DNA from: Gerris lacustris
Lineage: Eukaryota > Arthropoda > Insecta > Hemiptera > Gerridae
Direction of reading: 5' to 3'
Assembly: GCA_951217055.1 (NCBI GenBank)
Contig: OX578277.1
Location: 116,805,904-116,869,903 of the forward strand
Length of the DNA: 64,000 bases
Below the pieces are notes generated by a model. That model was not told the origin of the DNA, did not search any database, and saw only the letters and a program-made list of their open reading frames with translations. The first letter of the stretch is position 1; each line of letters begins with the position of its first letter. A program made the translations under genes and the position numbers. This document shows, one piece after another, positions 44,657 to 55,240 of this stretch.

Positions 44657-44817
44657 AGGTATCATTAACGTCAGAGAAACTCATTCTCTGCGTAGCTTAG
44701 TTGGTAGAGCGCTATACTGGAAATATAGAGGCCCGTGGTCCAAATCCCAGCGCTGGAGTGTATTTTTCTCTGTCTGTTTTCCGTAGTTAATAATAATTAT
44801 AATTTGATTTAAATTAA
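44657..44817 (+). mobile_element. tRNA-derived SINE, plus strand
   Basis: Inverted partner of the copy at 44425-44563, 115 bp away. One base is lost from the acceptor region (CTCATTCTCTGCG against CTCATTCTCCTGCG) and the B box reads GGTCCAAATCC. The upstream segment GGTATCATTAACGTCAGAGA matches the copy at 52440. Confidence 0.65.
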
Positions 44818-45275
44818 GATTTAATCTTTCTGTAGTATGAATACTACCAAAATGGTAAAATATGAACTTTAAATTATTATAAATAAAGTAATAAATGATT
44901 TGTTGTATTTGGGTTGGTGACCTCGTGTCACCCCACGGGACTGCAGTCTTATTTGAAACAAGTTTTGTAGTCTCAAGCCATCGACTGTTGCGCCACGGGT
45001 TAAGAATAACTAGATTTGATGCAAGTTTAATTAAAGCAGTTTTGTCAGATGTGAAATTTTTTAAATTAGTAAGAAACATTCACATCAAGAAAATGGCACA
45101 CTGCTGCCGTTTAGAGAACGGTAAAACCGATAGGAGGAAATTTGAGTATTAATTAAATTTGCGACTCTGGTATATATATGTGATTTACAAGAAAAGCAAT
45201 TAAATTTGGCAGCAAGTTGAAATAAATTTTCCGATATTTTCCAAAAATAACTTTCTTAAATAACATTCTGCTTGA
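44818..45275. other. Unassigned, with opposing open frames
   Basis: A 132-codon minus frame (44681-45079) and an 85-codon plus frame overlap at 44890-45150. Composition is a little higher in GC. I recognise no domain, and the minus frame runs through the SINE, so I do not call a gene. Confidence 0.35.
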
Positions 45276-45350
45276 ATTTCCCCCCAAGAAAAGTCTTATA
45301 CGGTTAGATCCGTATTTAAACCGACTACATTTTAGAATCTTTTTAAAATC
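45276..45350 (-). repeat. Family A fragment
   Basis: CTTATACGGTTAGATCCGTA matches the family A interior in minus orientation (CTTATATCGTTAGATTCGTA at about 4848). Confidence 0.5.
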
Positions 45351-45375
45351 AAAATCAGCAATTAAAGGATACCTC

Positions 45376-45550
45376 CGATACTTACAGCCTCTAATACCCT
45401 TGTTACAAATTGAAAAATATTATTTATTTTTTATAGATTTTTTTATGACGAGGTTAAAACGCATTTATAATTACAGTAGACTGCGAATAAAATTCGATTA
45501 CAATACACTTCATAAAAAACGTTAAACTATTATTTTATTGTCTAGATGTC
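45376..45550 (+). repeat. Second copy of local duplication
   Basis: Matches 43620-43807 (ACAGCCTCTAATAC, GTTAAAACGCATT, TATTTTATTGTCTAGATG) in the same orientation, about 1.75 kb apart, with the SINE pair between. Confidence 0.6.
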
Positions 45551-46097
45551 TGACACTCGTTTCGAGAAAATATTTCCTTTTCAGTGCATTTGATGTGAAT
45601 GGAACAATAAAGATGAATTCATCTTCATCAAATGTATTTTAATTTCACCGATGTGTTATTGAGAGGCATCAGTTTATATGATTCCAATAAAACCATAGTT
45701 TAAAACTTATTCGAATATTGGGGATATATTCATTTTGTGTAAGATAAAATATACTTACAAGTAGATGCCACGTACATAAAATAATTCTATTTACGTCAAT
45801 AACTATTTATATAAATTATTGTTTATTTATTGTATTGTCAAAGATTAACAACGAATTAGTTTGTAGGCCGTTAATATGCATTTAATATTAATAAATATGC
45901 ATTTTATATTTATCAGATTACTTTAATTATTTCGGACTTTGTTCCCTGCAAAACCAGTTATATCTTTCATTTCCAATATAAATGCTCTACAAAATAAATC
46001 ATTGTCTAATTAAAATATTCTTTATCTCCAGTAGGGACGAAATGTAACTTTTCAGGCCTAATTAATAGGTATAATGTTTGTCTTTTCATCCCTGTTC
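45551..46097. other. AT-rich, nothing recognised
   Basis: No supported feature. Confidence 0.5.
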
Positions 46098-46150
46098 TTA
46101 AAAACGGGGAAATAATGTGAAAACAGGGAAATAATGTAAAAACGGGATTA
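46098..46150. repeat. 19-bp triplicate
   Basis: Three copies of AAAACGGGGAAATAATGTG with small changes. Confidence 0.75.
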
Positions 46151-46552
46151 TAATCCACGTTCGCCAACCTAATTATTTTGTAAATAGTAGAGAATGAATG
46201 GCCAATGTAGTGAATTGGTTGAGATCAGGTTGGCACCACTGCTTTTAAACTCCCAGCTGTATTGCGAGTCATTCTACGATGTTTTGTTTACTTTTGCTTA
46301 GCTTTCGTTGAACTTTATTTTTTCTTTTACTTTTAAAGTGATTAATAATTGTTTTAAACCATTTAAATCATTTATATTATTTAATTTCTGTATTAAATTC
46401 GTTTATTAAAGAAATACAAATGTTTTCTTTGTTGAATAAATCTTATACAGCGCTTTTTCTGGAGATAAAATTTTGTATGTACCTCGAGAATAATGCATTA
46501 ATTATTCCCATGTTATAATTATCTCAATAACTCAACTAATTAGCATTAATCC

Positions 46553-46650
46553 CTCGGCTTCGCCTCGGGAATTAGGATACCTAATACCCTCGGCTTCGCC
46601 TCGGGATTTACTTGCCTTGATTACTTCGGCTTTGCCTCAGGAATCAACTC
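46553..46650. repeat. 36-bp triplicate with CTCGGCTTCGCCTCGGG core
   Basis: CCCTCGGCTTCGCCTCGGGA occurs twice, with a third diverged copy (CTTCGGCTTTGCCTCAGGA), at 36-bp spacing. The GC-rich core stands out in AT-rich sequence. Confidence 0.75.
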
Positions 46651-47763
46651 AGTCATGCGGGAAATAATATCTTACATTATTCCCTAGGTGCATAAATAAC
46701 TATTTCTGTTTATTTATTTTTTTAAATAATTTTTGTTTTTCTTTCTACAAAGCTTTTGGGGGATAAAATTTCCAAATTTATATCTGTAGTTGTTTATTAG
46801 TTGATTTTGCCTTATATAATTTTTCTGAATCTATTATATAACAAATTTAATCGAAATAGGTCCAGAGATACTCCTCTATGAGCCTGCACAGATGTCAGAC
46901 TTAAAAGAAACACTTTTTTGAACTCGGGGGACTTAGAAACGTGTTAATCAACGAAAATCTCATAATGTATAATGTTGATATTATCTCATAATGATAAAAA
47001 TAATGTTGATATTATCCATGTGGATGCGATAGTATAAATATAAAATTGAATTAGATACTACTACAGTGATCTACTCTATACAGAGATAGTTCTATAGGAA
47101 TTATAGTTCCTTTAATTAATTCCAAATTAAACGGACAATGAACAGACGTTAAGGGTAGAAGAGAAAGAACAGGTTGGTTGTATTTGTCCAGAGAGAAGAA
47201 TATGGTCGGATGCAACATTACTGCGGGCAATTTGTGGCCGAATTAGTTTCGCTAGAACAACTCGCTCAATAAATAATGTTTTGTACATCCTCGCTAATAT
47301 TTTATTATGCAACAGTTTTATTACGTATTATCTATCTAATAAAAAGTCATTATATTTCAACAATCACTTTTTATTTTATTAGTTATTTTGATGACATGAT
47401 CATTTTACTGTAATTCTTAAATTTGTTTTTTGAAATTCTATGTTCTTTGCCCTTTCCATGATTGTTCCTGAATCTATAAATACCAAAAAAACTGGCTTTA
47501 GGGATCGCCACTTCCACTAAAATGTGAAACTTACCGACCTTGGCCTGAAATAAAGCGAGTTTTACTAAATCCAATAATGTCCCTGTTTGGCCATTATGAT
47601 AAATTTAATAACCTGAAACCGTGCGTCCGGTTCTTTTCATTATTATCAGCTTCCGCCTCCTCCTCCAACCGGGTTATTAAATTATAATAAGATAATTTTT
47701 TTTTAGGATACCTGAGCCTAAAAATCTAAATGGTTTTCAGTTTTACGGTCGAGTGATTTATTT
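46651..47763. other. Unassigned sequence
   Basis: 46745-46940 reads like a decayed HINE body (GGGGGATAAAATTTCCAAAT, CGAAATAGGTCCAGAGATAC, CCTGCACAGATGTCAGAC). The 61-63 codon minus frames near 47127 and 47383 lack recognisable domains. Confidence 0.4.
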
Positions 47764-48000
47764 TTATATTTTAGCGGGACGGAGTGGTCGATCTGTTAAG
47801 CTGAGTGGGAACTGTAAAACCCAGAATTAATTGAGTTTGACAGGTTAGATAGAGATGGGGTCGGAATGTAGCCTGGGATGGTTCTAGCGCAGGGCTGGGC
47901 GGCGCCACTATCTCTAGCGCTATCTCGCTTGTACCTTCCTGTACAGGGTTCTCCTGTAGTCAGTGTAACGGACCTAGGTTCTGTCAGTTCATTCAATTGC
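47764..48000. repeat. GC-raised segment, possible decayed SINE
   Basis: ACGGAGTGGTCGATCTGTTA resembles the A-box side of a tRNA(Ser/Leu)-like head. No convincing B box or A tail is seen. A host exon is not excluded. Confidence 0.25.
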
Positions 48001-48289
48001 TTTTCGTTTCAGACAGTCCCGTGACATGACAGACATTTAGATAAACTAAACCACTAATCCCTGCTTTGAAATCAGGTCACATTACCTTCCATCTAAAAGA
48101 AAACCTTTATTTGTTATCCACAGTGATAACCTTTCCTCAGGAGCAAGGTGAATGCTGACACGTTTTTGCCCGACTCATCTGAGAGATTACCTACGCGAAC
48201 ATGACGTACATTCAATGTTCAACGGAAACGATGTCATAAAACACTCCGGTTCAGTAAATTATTTACTTTAGAATATAAATTAATTTTAT

Positions 48290-48890
48290 TTTGCTTCCGA
48301 GCTTACCGAAGGTAACGGAAGATATGTAGTCGTTCTGAAGAACGAAAATATTTTGTGTCTCCGATTTAAAAAAATCCAAAACGGAAATTCGTTTGAGGGA
48401 TCAGGAATAGTTTTGGTTCCGTGTCGGTTTGTCGGTCTGGCGTTCAATTTTTGCGAACCAACATATCTTAAAATCTACTCGTCTGGTTTTAATGAAATTT
48501 GTCTGGTAGGTCATAATAAGCTTCTGCGCTCTTTTGTTTCTCTTCCACATTTACACAAACATACATTTATTTACACCTATTATATTTTAACTATAGCTTC
48601 AAAAGTACTTATCTGATATGTATGAAACTTGTATCGTTTATTGAAGTAACCCGCAGATAGCCCCAGATTAATTTGCGCTCTTTAACTTTTGCTAAATTGA
48701 TAATTTAATTCATGTAAAAAGTCAAAAACAATACTTTTCCTACTATTAATAGTGGGGAAAAGTAAAAAAGGGGGAAACAAACAAATTTGACAATAATGGC
48801 TTGTAAAAAAAAAAAATAAAGCATAAAATCAATAAAGTACGTGATAGGATGCGAGGAAGCTATGTGCCACAATAATTGGCTGTATATTTT
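48290..48890 (-). mobile_element. Family B repeat, full-length minus copy
   Basis: Starts TTGCTTCCGAGCTTACCGAA then GGTAACGG, has GTCGGTCTGGCGTTCAATTT, and ends GATGCGAGGAAGCTATGTGC then CACAATAATTGGC. It includes a family F terminal block at 48727-48767 (TACTTTTCCTACTA ... GGGGAAAAGTA). Confidence 0.7.
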
Positions 48891-49394
48891 CAGGAGGAAC
48901 TCAGGAGAATTCATCTGAAGGATTAGCCGACCGTTAAAGGTTTGAATTAGGAAATTGGAGACGTTAACTCAAGTAATAATTCTTATACAAGTAATTAAGT
49001 AACAATACTAGTTTACAATAGATTTATATTCATACATTTGCCAAATAATGAAATTTAAAAATCTGATATGATCGGGTCCAATAATTCTCTCAGACAACAA
49101 AATACCAGTACAGTTTGAGCAAACTTATAATATAGTGCTGGCAGCATAGCAGAGGTAGTGATGAGTCAGCAAGATGCTTGGTTTGAATGTACAACTTGGT
49201 TTGGTTGTACAACACATCTCAACTTGAATGGGCTAGTCTTCCAACAGAGTTTAACAACATTGTTTATACAATCAAAATAGCGTAGATTTTAATGCTTTGG
49301 CTCTATGTTTTACCACTAGTCATAGAGAAGTTGCAGGACAAATGAAAAGGGATGTTGTTCAAAAAGGTAAATAGCCAAGTTGTTGGACATCGAG
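48891..49394. other. Unassigned sequence
   Basis: No supported feature. Confidence 0.5.
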
Positions 49395-49485
49395 GCCAAC
49401 ATTAGTCTGTATCGGTCCAACATTAGTCTGTATCGGTCCAACATTAGTCTGTATCGGTCCAACATTAGTCTGTATCGGTCTAATA
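49395..49485. repeat. 21-bp tandem array
   Basis: About four perfect copies of CCAACATTAGTCTGTATCGG plus one base. Confidence 0.85.
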
Positions 49486-50666
49486 TTTAACTAATTTTGG
49501 AAACATTTAATGTGAGTAAGCGTTTACTGATTCATATATAGTTAGCTCGTTTTAAATCTCTTAATATTCTGCTCACATTAATACTTGAAACACTTCTTTT
49601 TATATTTATATTTAAACATTTCTTTATTATTTCTCTTGTACAAGATTGTTCTATTAAAAGTTTAGGACTTGGTTGTACCACATATCGCAAGTTGTATGAG
49701 GCCATTAAATTCAACAAAATGATATCAGTAGAAATCACTATGTTTTTTATACTATGAATACTATAGATATGTATTCATAGATATGTTCTATACTATGAAT
49801 AGGTTTACAATAAATTTCACTTTGTAGAATTGTCCTAATTTTAATCTTTACTACATAAAAATAAATCTATAAGCAATAAATTATATTTATGGTTATTTAC
49901 TGTCTAACTTGTCGCATTTTGAAATCATAAACTGATTTAAAGTCAGATAATACCCTTGGTTTTTTTTTTTTGTTTTTTTTCAAAGAAAATTCGGTTATTA
50001 TTATTCTTTGAAAATATAATCATATGTTTATTGTTAAAGATGTGATTTTCCCGTGGGATCTATGTTTACTCTGTTATGACCTAAATTTTTCTTTTGAAGG
50101 TAATGTCCGAAAAAAAGGAAATCTATCTACCTGTTGGGTTCATAAGGGTTGTTAACAGGTAGTGCAAGTGTCTACCTACCTGTTGTTGGGTCAGTTTGTT
50201 TGTTCCTTATCTAGAGTAGGTTCTTCACTATCTTCTAGAACTACCTGTCGATTTTATTTAGATACAAAGAAGATACGGCCCTACCTTACTTGAGTTCTCT
50301 GTATTTGAATCGTTATTTACGTCAGTTTTTAACGTTTGTCAAACTTTTTCGTCTCTATTTAGAAAGGTTTTTCATTATCCTTTCGCTTGTAATACAACCG
50401 AATAAGTATTCTTCGTTAGGATGCGACCTAAGAACCTTCTCCCTTCTCTTCCAAATCTGACGTGTCGGCTTCAAATTAGGCGCTTTGGAAATAGGCGTAA
50501 GGAACTAGTGTTTAGAAATTTAACCCAAACTACGAATTTTTCAAAATGTAAGCGAAAAACTGAAAAAAATTACATTTTTCTCTGAACTCACCACTTTTAC
50601 GAGGCTGCAAAGTTGAAATTCGTAATTCAGCATCCCAAAAAACAACATAAAGAAATACAAATAAAA
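49486..50666. other. Unassigned sequence
   Basis: Small recurring word CTACCTGTTG near 50130-50185. A 68-codon minus frame at 49532 is featureless. Confidence 0.4.
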
Positions 50667-51126
50667 ATCGGTCCGAGACAACTCAGATCAACTTTCTCAC
50701 ATCCGAGTTCATAATTACTTACCCCACTGCTTTCCATTAATTTGTTTTCGTAGGTACATTTAATTATTATTGAACATTTCATCAAAATTTATCATAATAA
50801 CTTCTCCTCGGCGGGGAATCGATCCCGGTCTCTCTCCGTCCACGAAAGCTATTTTCTCAGGAAATAGATTTTCCCCTGCAAAACGGCTTATATCTTTAGA
50901 TTTGTTTTTTAATGGACTGCATTTTAGAATTTGTTTTATATATTTTTATATAATTTTTTATATTTATTTTTTCATCGGTACAGTTTGCCCCAAATTTGGA
51001 GCTAAAATTCATTTCTTGATTTTGCCCAGTAGTTTAGGCTCCGCAGGCGTCTCCAGACTACAGATCTATGAAAATCGAATGTTATCGCCATCACAGTACT
51101 TTCTCTTTATTAATATGAGAAAGTAA
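50667..51126 (-). mobile_element. HINE family A, minus strand, rearranged
   Basis: Begins ATCGGTCCGAGACAACTCAG, has GGGAATCGATCCCGG (degraded B box), and ends in the hairpin TACTTTCTCTTTATTAATAT then GAGAAAGTA. The interior around 50930-50980 is expanded with AT repeats and the GTCT tract is lost. Confidence 0.65.
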
Positions 51127-51589
51127 AAAATAACAAATAATTAAATAAAAAATCAGTGCATTATTTTTTTTTTCTGGATAGGTTTATTTCACCTGATAAT
51201 TGGACTATAAACTTATAGAGACGTCGCTTTGTGATTTCATAGATATTATTTCTCAATTTTTTTTACGATTATGATTTCTTAATCAATTTCCATATTAAAA
51301 TGATTTCCTTATAAATGTCACCCATTACATCCCTATTGCACATTATCACGCAATTATAAACACTAATTATAATGTTCACATATCCAGCCAACTAATCCAC
51401 ATCAATTATGTGCATTTATTAATACCGTTTAACCGTAACTCATAATTGTCTAATTGGGTATAATTAACTGAGACATTAATTTTTGTTTTATATTTATCAT
51501 TGAAAACATTACATTTGTATTAATTAATAATGTCAATTAATTAGTGACGTAATGGTAAACACTTATATTGTATTTAATTATTATTATTA
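51127..51589. other. AT-rich, nothing recognised
   Basis: No supported feature. Confidence 0.5.
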
Positions 51590-52287
51590 TTTTTTTTTTT
51601 TTTTTTTTTTGACTGGCGGGAAAAGACAACGGCTCCTGCAGGGCAAAAGTTTTATGCCCCAGGGTGTATGAAGCTAAGCTAAGCCACCCTGAAGCCTCGC
51701 TATCCTACTCTCGATAGCGAGACCTATCGCAGGAACCCGGGATCCCTGAGTGTGGGGATTGAGCTACTTCCCGACTGCTCAGCCGACACCGAGACAGACG
51801 CTGGTAGCCCCTACCCCACTAAAATCCCTGCCGGTGAAAAACCCTCTATTTTGGGTACCATACTCTTGAAGGAGCATATGGTATCTCACGCGACTATAAT
51901 TATAATTATCACTATAACTACCAAGAGCTACAACGTCATCATCGTTTCATATGATGATCGTGTGCTCCTGGTTTCCTAGACTTACCTTTCCTCTATGCTT
52001 CCTGCTCCAGTCGGGAAGAAGAGGCTGAGGATTCATCGATGTCAGTTACTTCTCTGTACGACGATGACGATAAGAAGAAAGCGCCCCCGAGCGCTCAGCG
52101 GCCACCAGCACCCCGAGCCAGAGAGATACCCCGAGGGGGACCCGCCCCCACAGTGGACCCACCAACCCACCGAGCCACCCAGAGCTTCCGGCCCCTCTCC
52201 CTCCGATAGAAGAAGAACCTTCTCCCCGGGCCCCCTAACGACCGACAGATCCAGCGGAGGCCGCAACACCCCCCGACTTAATTATTA
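51590..52287 (-). mobile_element. Poly-A retroelement fragment (LINE or SINE), minus strand
   Basis: A 21-T run at 51590-51610 marks a 3' A tail on the minus strand. TATTTAATTATTAT occurs just left of it (51571-51584) and again at 52288-52301, a plausible target duplication although AT-rich. The interior is GC-rich, with a perfect 9-bp stem (CTCGCTATC/GATAGCGAG at about 51697). On the plus strand, a frame near 52015-52210 gives an acidic run and then a Pro/Arg-rich run (SLYDDDDKKKAPPSAQ), as in some LINE ORF1 proteins. Confidence 0.45.
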
Positions 52288-52439
52288 TATTTAATTATTA
52301 TATTGTATGTTGTATTTAATTAAATACACATTCGTGTTGTGTCTCGGTTCATCAAATACACGTTTATATAATGCTCATTGATTGGATATACATTAATATT
52401 GATTCAAATTTTTAAGTTTTAGGTAGTATTCTTACTACG

Positions 52440-52607
52440 TAGGTATCGGTAACGACAGAGATAATCATTCTCCAGTACAGCTCAGTTGGTATAAGAGCGC
52501 CTGTAACGGATATATAGGAGGCCCGTGGTTCAAGTATCGGTGCTGGGGTCTATTTTTCTCTGTGTGTCTCCCGTAGTTAATGATAATTACAATTGGATTT
52601 ATATTAA
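52440..52607 (+). mobile_element. tRNA-derived SINE, third copy
   Basis: TACAGCTCAGTTGGTATAAG (A-box region), GGCCCGTGGTTCAAGTATCG (B-box region) and the family tail CTATTTTTCTCTGTGTGTCT then CCCGTAGTTAATGATAATTA. The anticodon-like arm differs from the other two copies. Confidence 0.65.
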
Positions 52608-52814
52608 TAATGATGTTCATTGATTAAATTCTCATTATTAAGACTTTGTGATGATGATGTAAGAATGCGTATGAATGAGTTAGGATGCATATTGAGGTTG
52701 GACAAGCCTATATGGGGTATCATGTATAGAAATGCAAAAACTAACAAATATAATGCATACATAATTAAAGTGTTTCCTGTATATTGATATAAATTGCATT
52801 GTTTATGGATAATT

Positions 52815-53536
52815 AGGGTCCGTAGGCAAAACCAAGGACCCTTATATTTTCCTGCGTGTGTCTGTCCGTCCGTCCTGTCGTATGCTCTCACGGCTACACC
52901 TTTCGTCCGATCACTTTGAAATTTGGCATGCATGTGTCTTGTACCTACCCTCATATTTTAAAAATATAGCGACTTAAAAATAATATTTTTCACAAAAATT
53001 AGGGAAAAAAACCTTAAGGGTTAAATTTTTTTTTTTTTTCGACACCGTGAGGGGTATCATATGAAAGGGTACGTCGAGCTGATTACAAAAATATATAATT
53101 CTTTGGATATAACTTTGATAGGGCGAGCGTAGGCAAGTTTGAAGTGGGTGTGAAACGTGTCCCCCCCCCCCTCTATCTCGCTTATGTGAAGTGCCAAAAC
53201 AAAAATCTGAAAAAATTCCTGAACATTCTTCGACCAAAAGTAAAGATACCACTTTTTGGAAATTTCGAAAAAAAAAAATTATTTTATTTTTTATTGACAA
53301 AATAAGTTTTTTTTATAATTATGGTCTTTTCGATGTATTTATGTGGTTGTAGTTCGGTTCAGTAGTAAAAAATACTTTATCAGAGTGTGTTTTGAGAATA
53401 TCAGACTTCTAGAATGGTTCAAAATAAGCTTTTTAACATTTTAAAAAAACACTGTTTATACACTTTACAGTTAAACACTATATAGTGTTGCCTACGGACC
53501 CTCGCTGTGTGCTGACTAGCACACACTTGACCTGTT
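52815..53536 (+). mobile_element. HINE family C, long form, second copy
   Basis: Starts AGGGTCCGTAGGCAAAAC, with a GTCTGTCCGTCCGTCC tract. The inner inverted end TTGCCTACGGACCCT is followed by the stem GTGTGCT/AGCACAC and then CTTGACCTGTT. A poly-C run lies near 53161-53170. Very similar to 26825-27543. Confidence 0.8.
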
Positions 53537-53953
53537 TATTTTTCATTTCATAGTCTCTCGAAAAACCAGATACGCTACATCAAAGCCCAGTTAATCTACG
53601 ACTGATACATACGTCCAAGATTCGCAAAATCGACCTGTATACAGCTGTGTCTCAAAATAGAGGACTAAAGATGGAAATTGTATTAAGAGAAAACTAATGA
53701 AATGAAGAAGAATCCATAATTGGTGAATTTTTTTATCAATATATAGAAAAGACTTTAATTATATGTGCCAGTTTTTTTCATTTCTATACATGATGCCCCG
53801 TATAGGCTAGTTCAACCATTTTGAAGGCTGCGATTTACTGTTATTATGATAGATAGTTTTTAAAATTCTAAAAACATTAAATCTTATTTTGCACAGTCTT
53901 AGTCTAATGATATTTTTCAGTTTTGAAATCATAAAAACTCTGTTCATTAATAA
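53537..53953. other. Unassigned sequence
   Basis: No supported feature. Confidence 0.5.
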
Positions 53954-53998
53954 GTAGATTGTATAGAGATGACCCTATTTATTTAATTTTTATGTTTA

Positions 53999-54396
53999 GT
54001 CGGGTCATTTAGGGTAACAATTGTACAAGTTAACAACTCATAGTAGTTGGACCTGGCTATATTTCGTCCCCCTCCGGTACATGATCATTCCTAAAACGTC
54101 ATTAAATATTTATTACAAAAGTTGTTTTTACGTTGCAAATTTCATTGTCTTTTACACGAAGATGCTGTTCAGTTAGCATTTTGATGATTATGTTGAGTTT
54201 CTTGATGATGTTTTTCCTTCATCTTTCTTCCTCTTAGCTTTCTCGACCAGCTAATTTGAATTCGTAAGTAGATTGTAGATTTCCCTATTTATTTAATTCT
54301 TATTAGTCGGATCATTTAGGATAATAAAAATATAGCCAGTTCCAACTACTATGCGTTGTTAACTTGTACAATTTTTTTTACCCTAAATGACCCGAC
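53999..54396. mobile_element. Fold-back MITE with TA target sites, 398 bp
   Basis: Ends GTCGGGTCATTTAGGGTAA and TTACCCTAAATGACCCGAC are perfect inverted repeats flanked by TA. Arms of about 65 bp share ACAAGTTAACAA and TAGTAGTTGG with their inverses. A shortened direct copy of the left end and its flank (53954-54012) lies inside at 54263-54318, so part of the element was duplicated. Confidence 0.65.
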
Positions 54397-54398
54397 TA

Positions 54399-55110
54399 AA
54401 ATTATAAATAATATGTAATTATTAAGCTAAAATGAATATATTTTTCAGTTGCAGCTATAAAAAATGATTTTATTGTTATTAAATATGGTAAAGTTAGTAT
54501 GTGAATCTTTAGGATGTGTAGTTTATCTGAATGCTGTGTGTATCTAATAATGTTGGTTATAATTTCTATGATTGAATATTCTCTGTTACTGTTATCGTCT
54601 ACAGTTCGTTGATACTTGAACCTCTACTTCCAATCTTTATATATTTCAGCTAAAGACTATTTTCATTTTCCTAATTCCCAATTTATCGTATAAAATATTT
54701 ATTTCGTGTTTCTCTGAGTTATCACCTCACTCTTTAGCATTATCATCTCGTTTTCTTCACCTCTTATAGATTACTATATAATTATGACTGACAGAAACAA
54801 CAAGAAGTCGGCCGTTTTAATTAAAAGAAAAGAAACGTATTTTATACGGATGTAATTAGTAAGCTGGGTAAGCCGGAAAATGTTATTATTTTTCAAACCC
54901 GTAGTTTTAGGATCTCGAACTAGACAAGAGTGTTGATATTTTTGTACAATTAAAAAATTGTAACCTATTTAAAAATACTGATTACCTTTTTCTTTCTCTT
55001 TTATTGTTTTATAATATATCATTATTTTCTTCTATCCCTCCTAATTTAAGCAATCCTCGAAAGTCAAACCTTAATTGTCTACGTATGAATGTTGGCTGTA
55101 TAATTATTAA
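54399..55110. other. AT-rich, nothing recognised
   Basis: No supported feature before the copia element. Confidence 0.5.
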
Positions 55111-55240
55111 TGTAGGTTTTTAGAACGGTAATACATTTATTTTAATTAAACACAAAGTGACAATGTAAAGTCTTTTTTTGGATGACTTCTACTTTACACA
55201 GTTGTTTGAAAATACTGCAAGTAGAAGTAGTATTTTAACA
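55111..55240 (-). repeat. 3' LTR of copia element
   Basis: 130 bp, identical to 59345-59474. Its first bases in element orientation (TGTTAA) supply the last codon and stop of the polyprotein. Confidence 0.95.

Noticed and set aside
44485..44757. Genuine tRNA genes
   Set aside because: Mismatched acceptor and T stems, an anticodon that does not fit the arm type, and a shared SINE tail after all three copies.
44681..45079. 132-codon minus frame
   Set aside because: It runs through the plus-strand SINE and has no recognisable domain.
47383..47574. Possible exon with a splice-donor-like GGTAAG on the minus strand
   Set aside because: A single weak splice word and a short frame are not enough, and no partner exon is visible.
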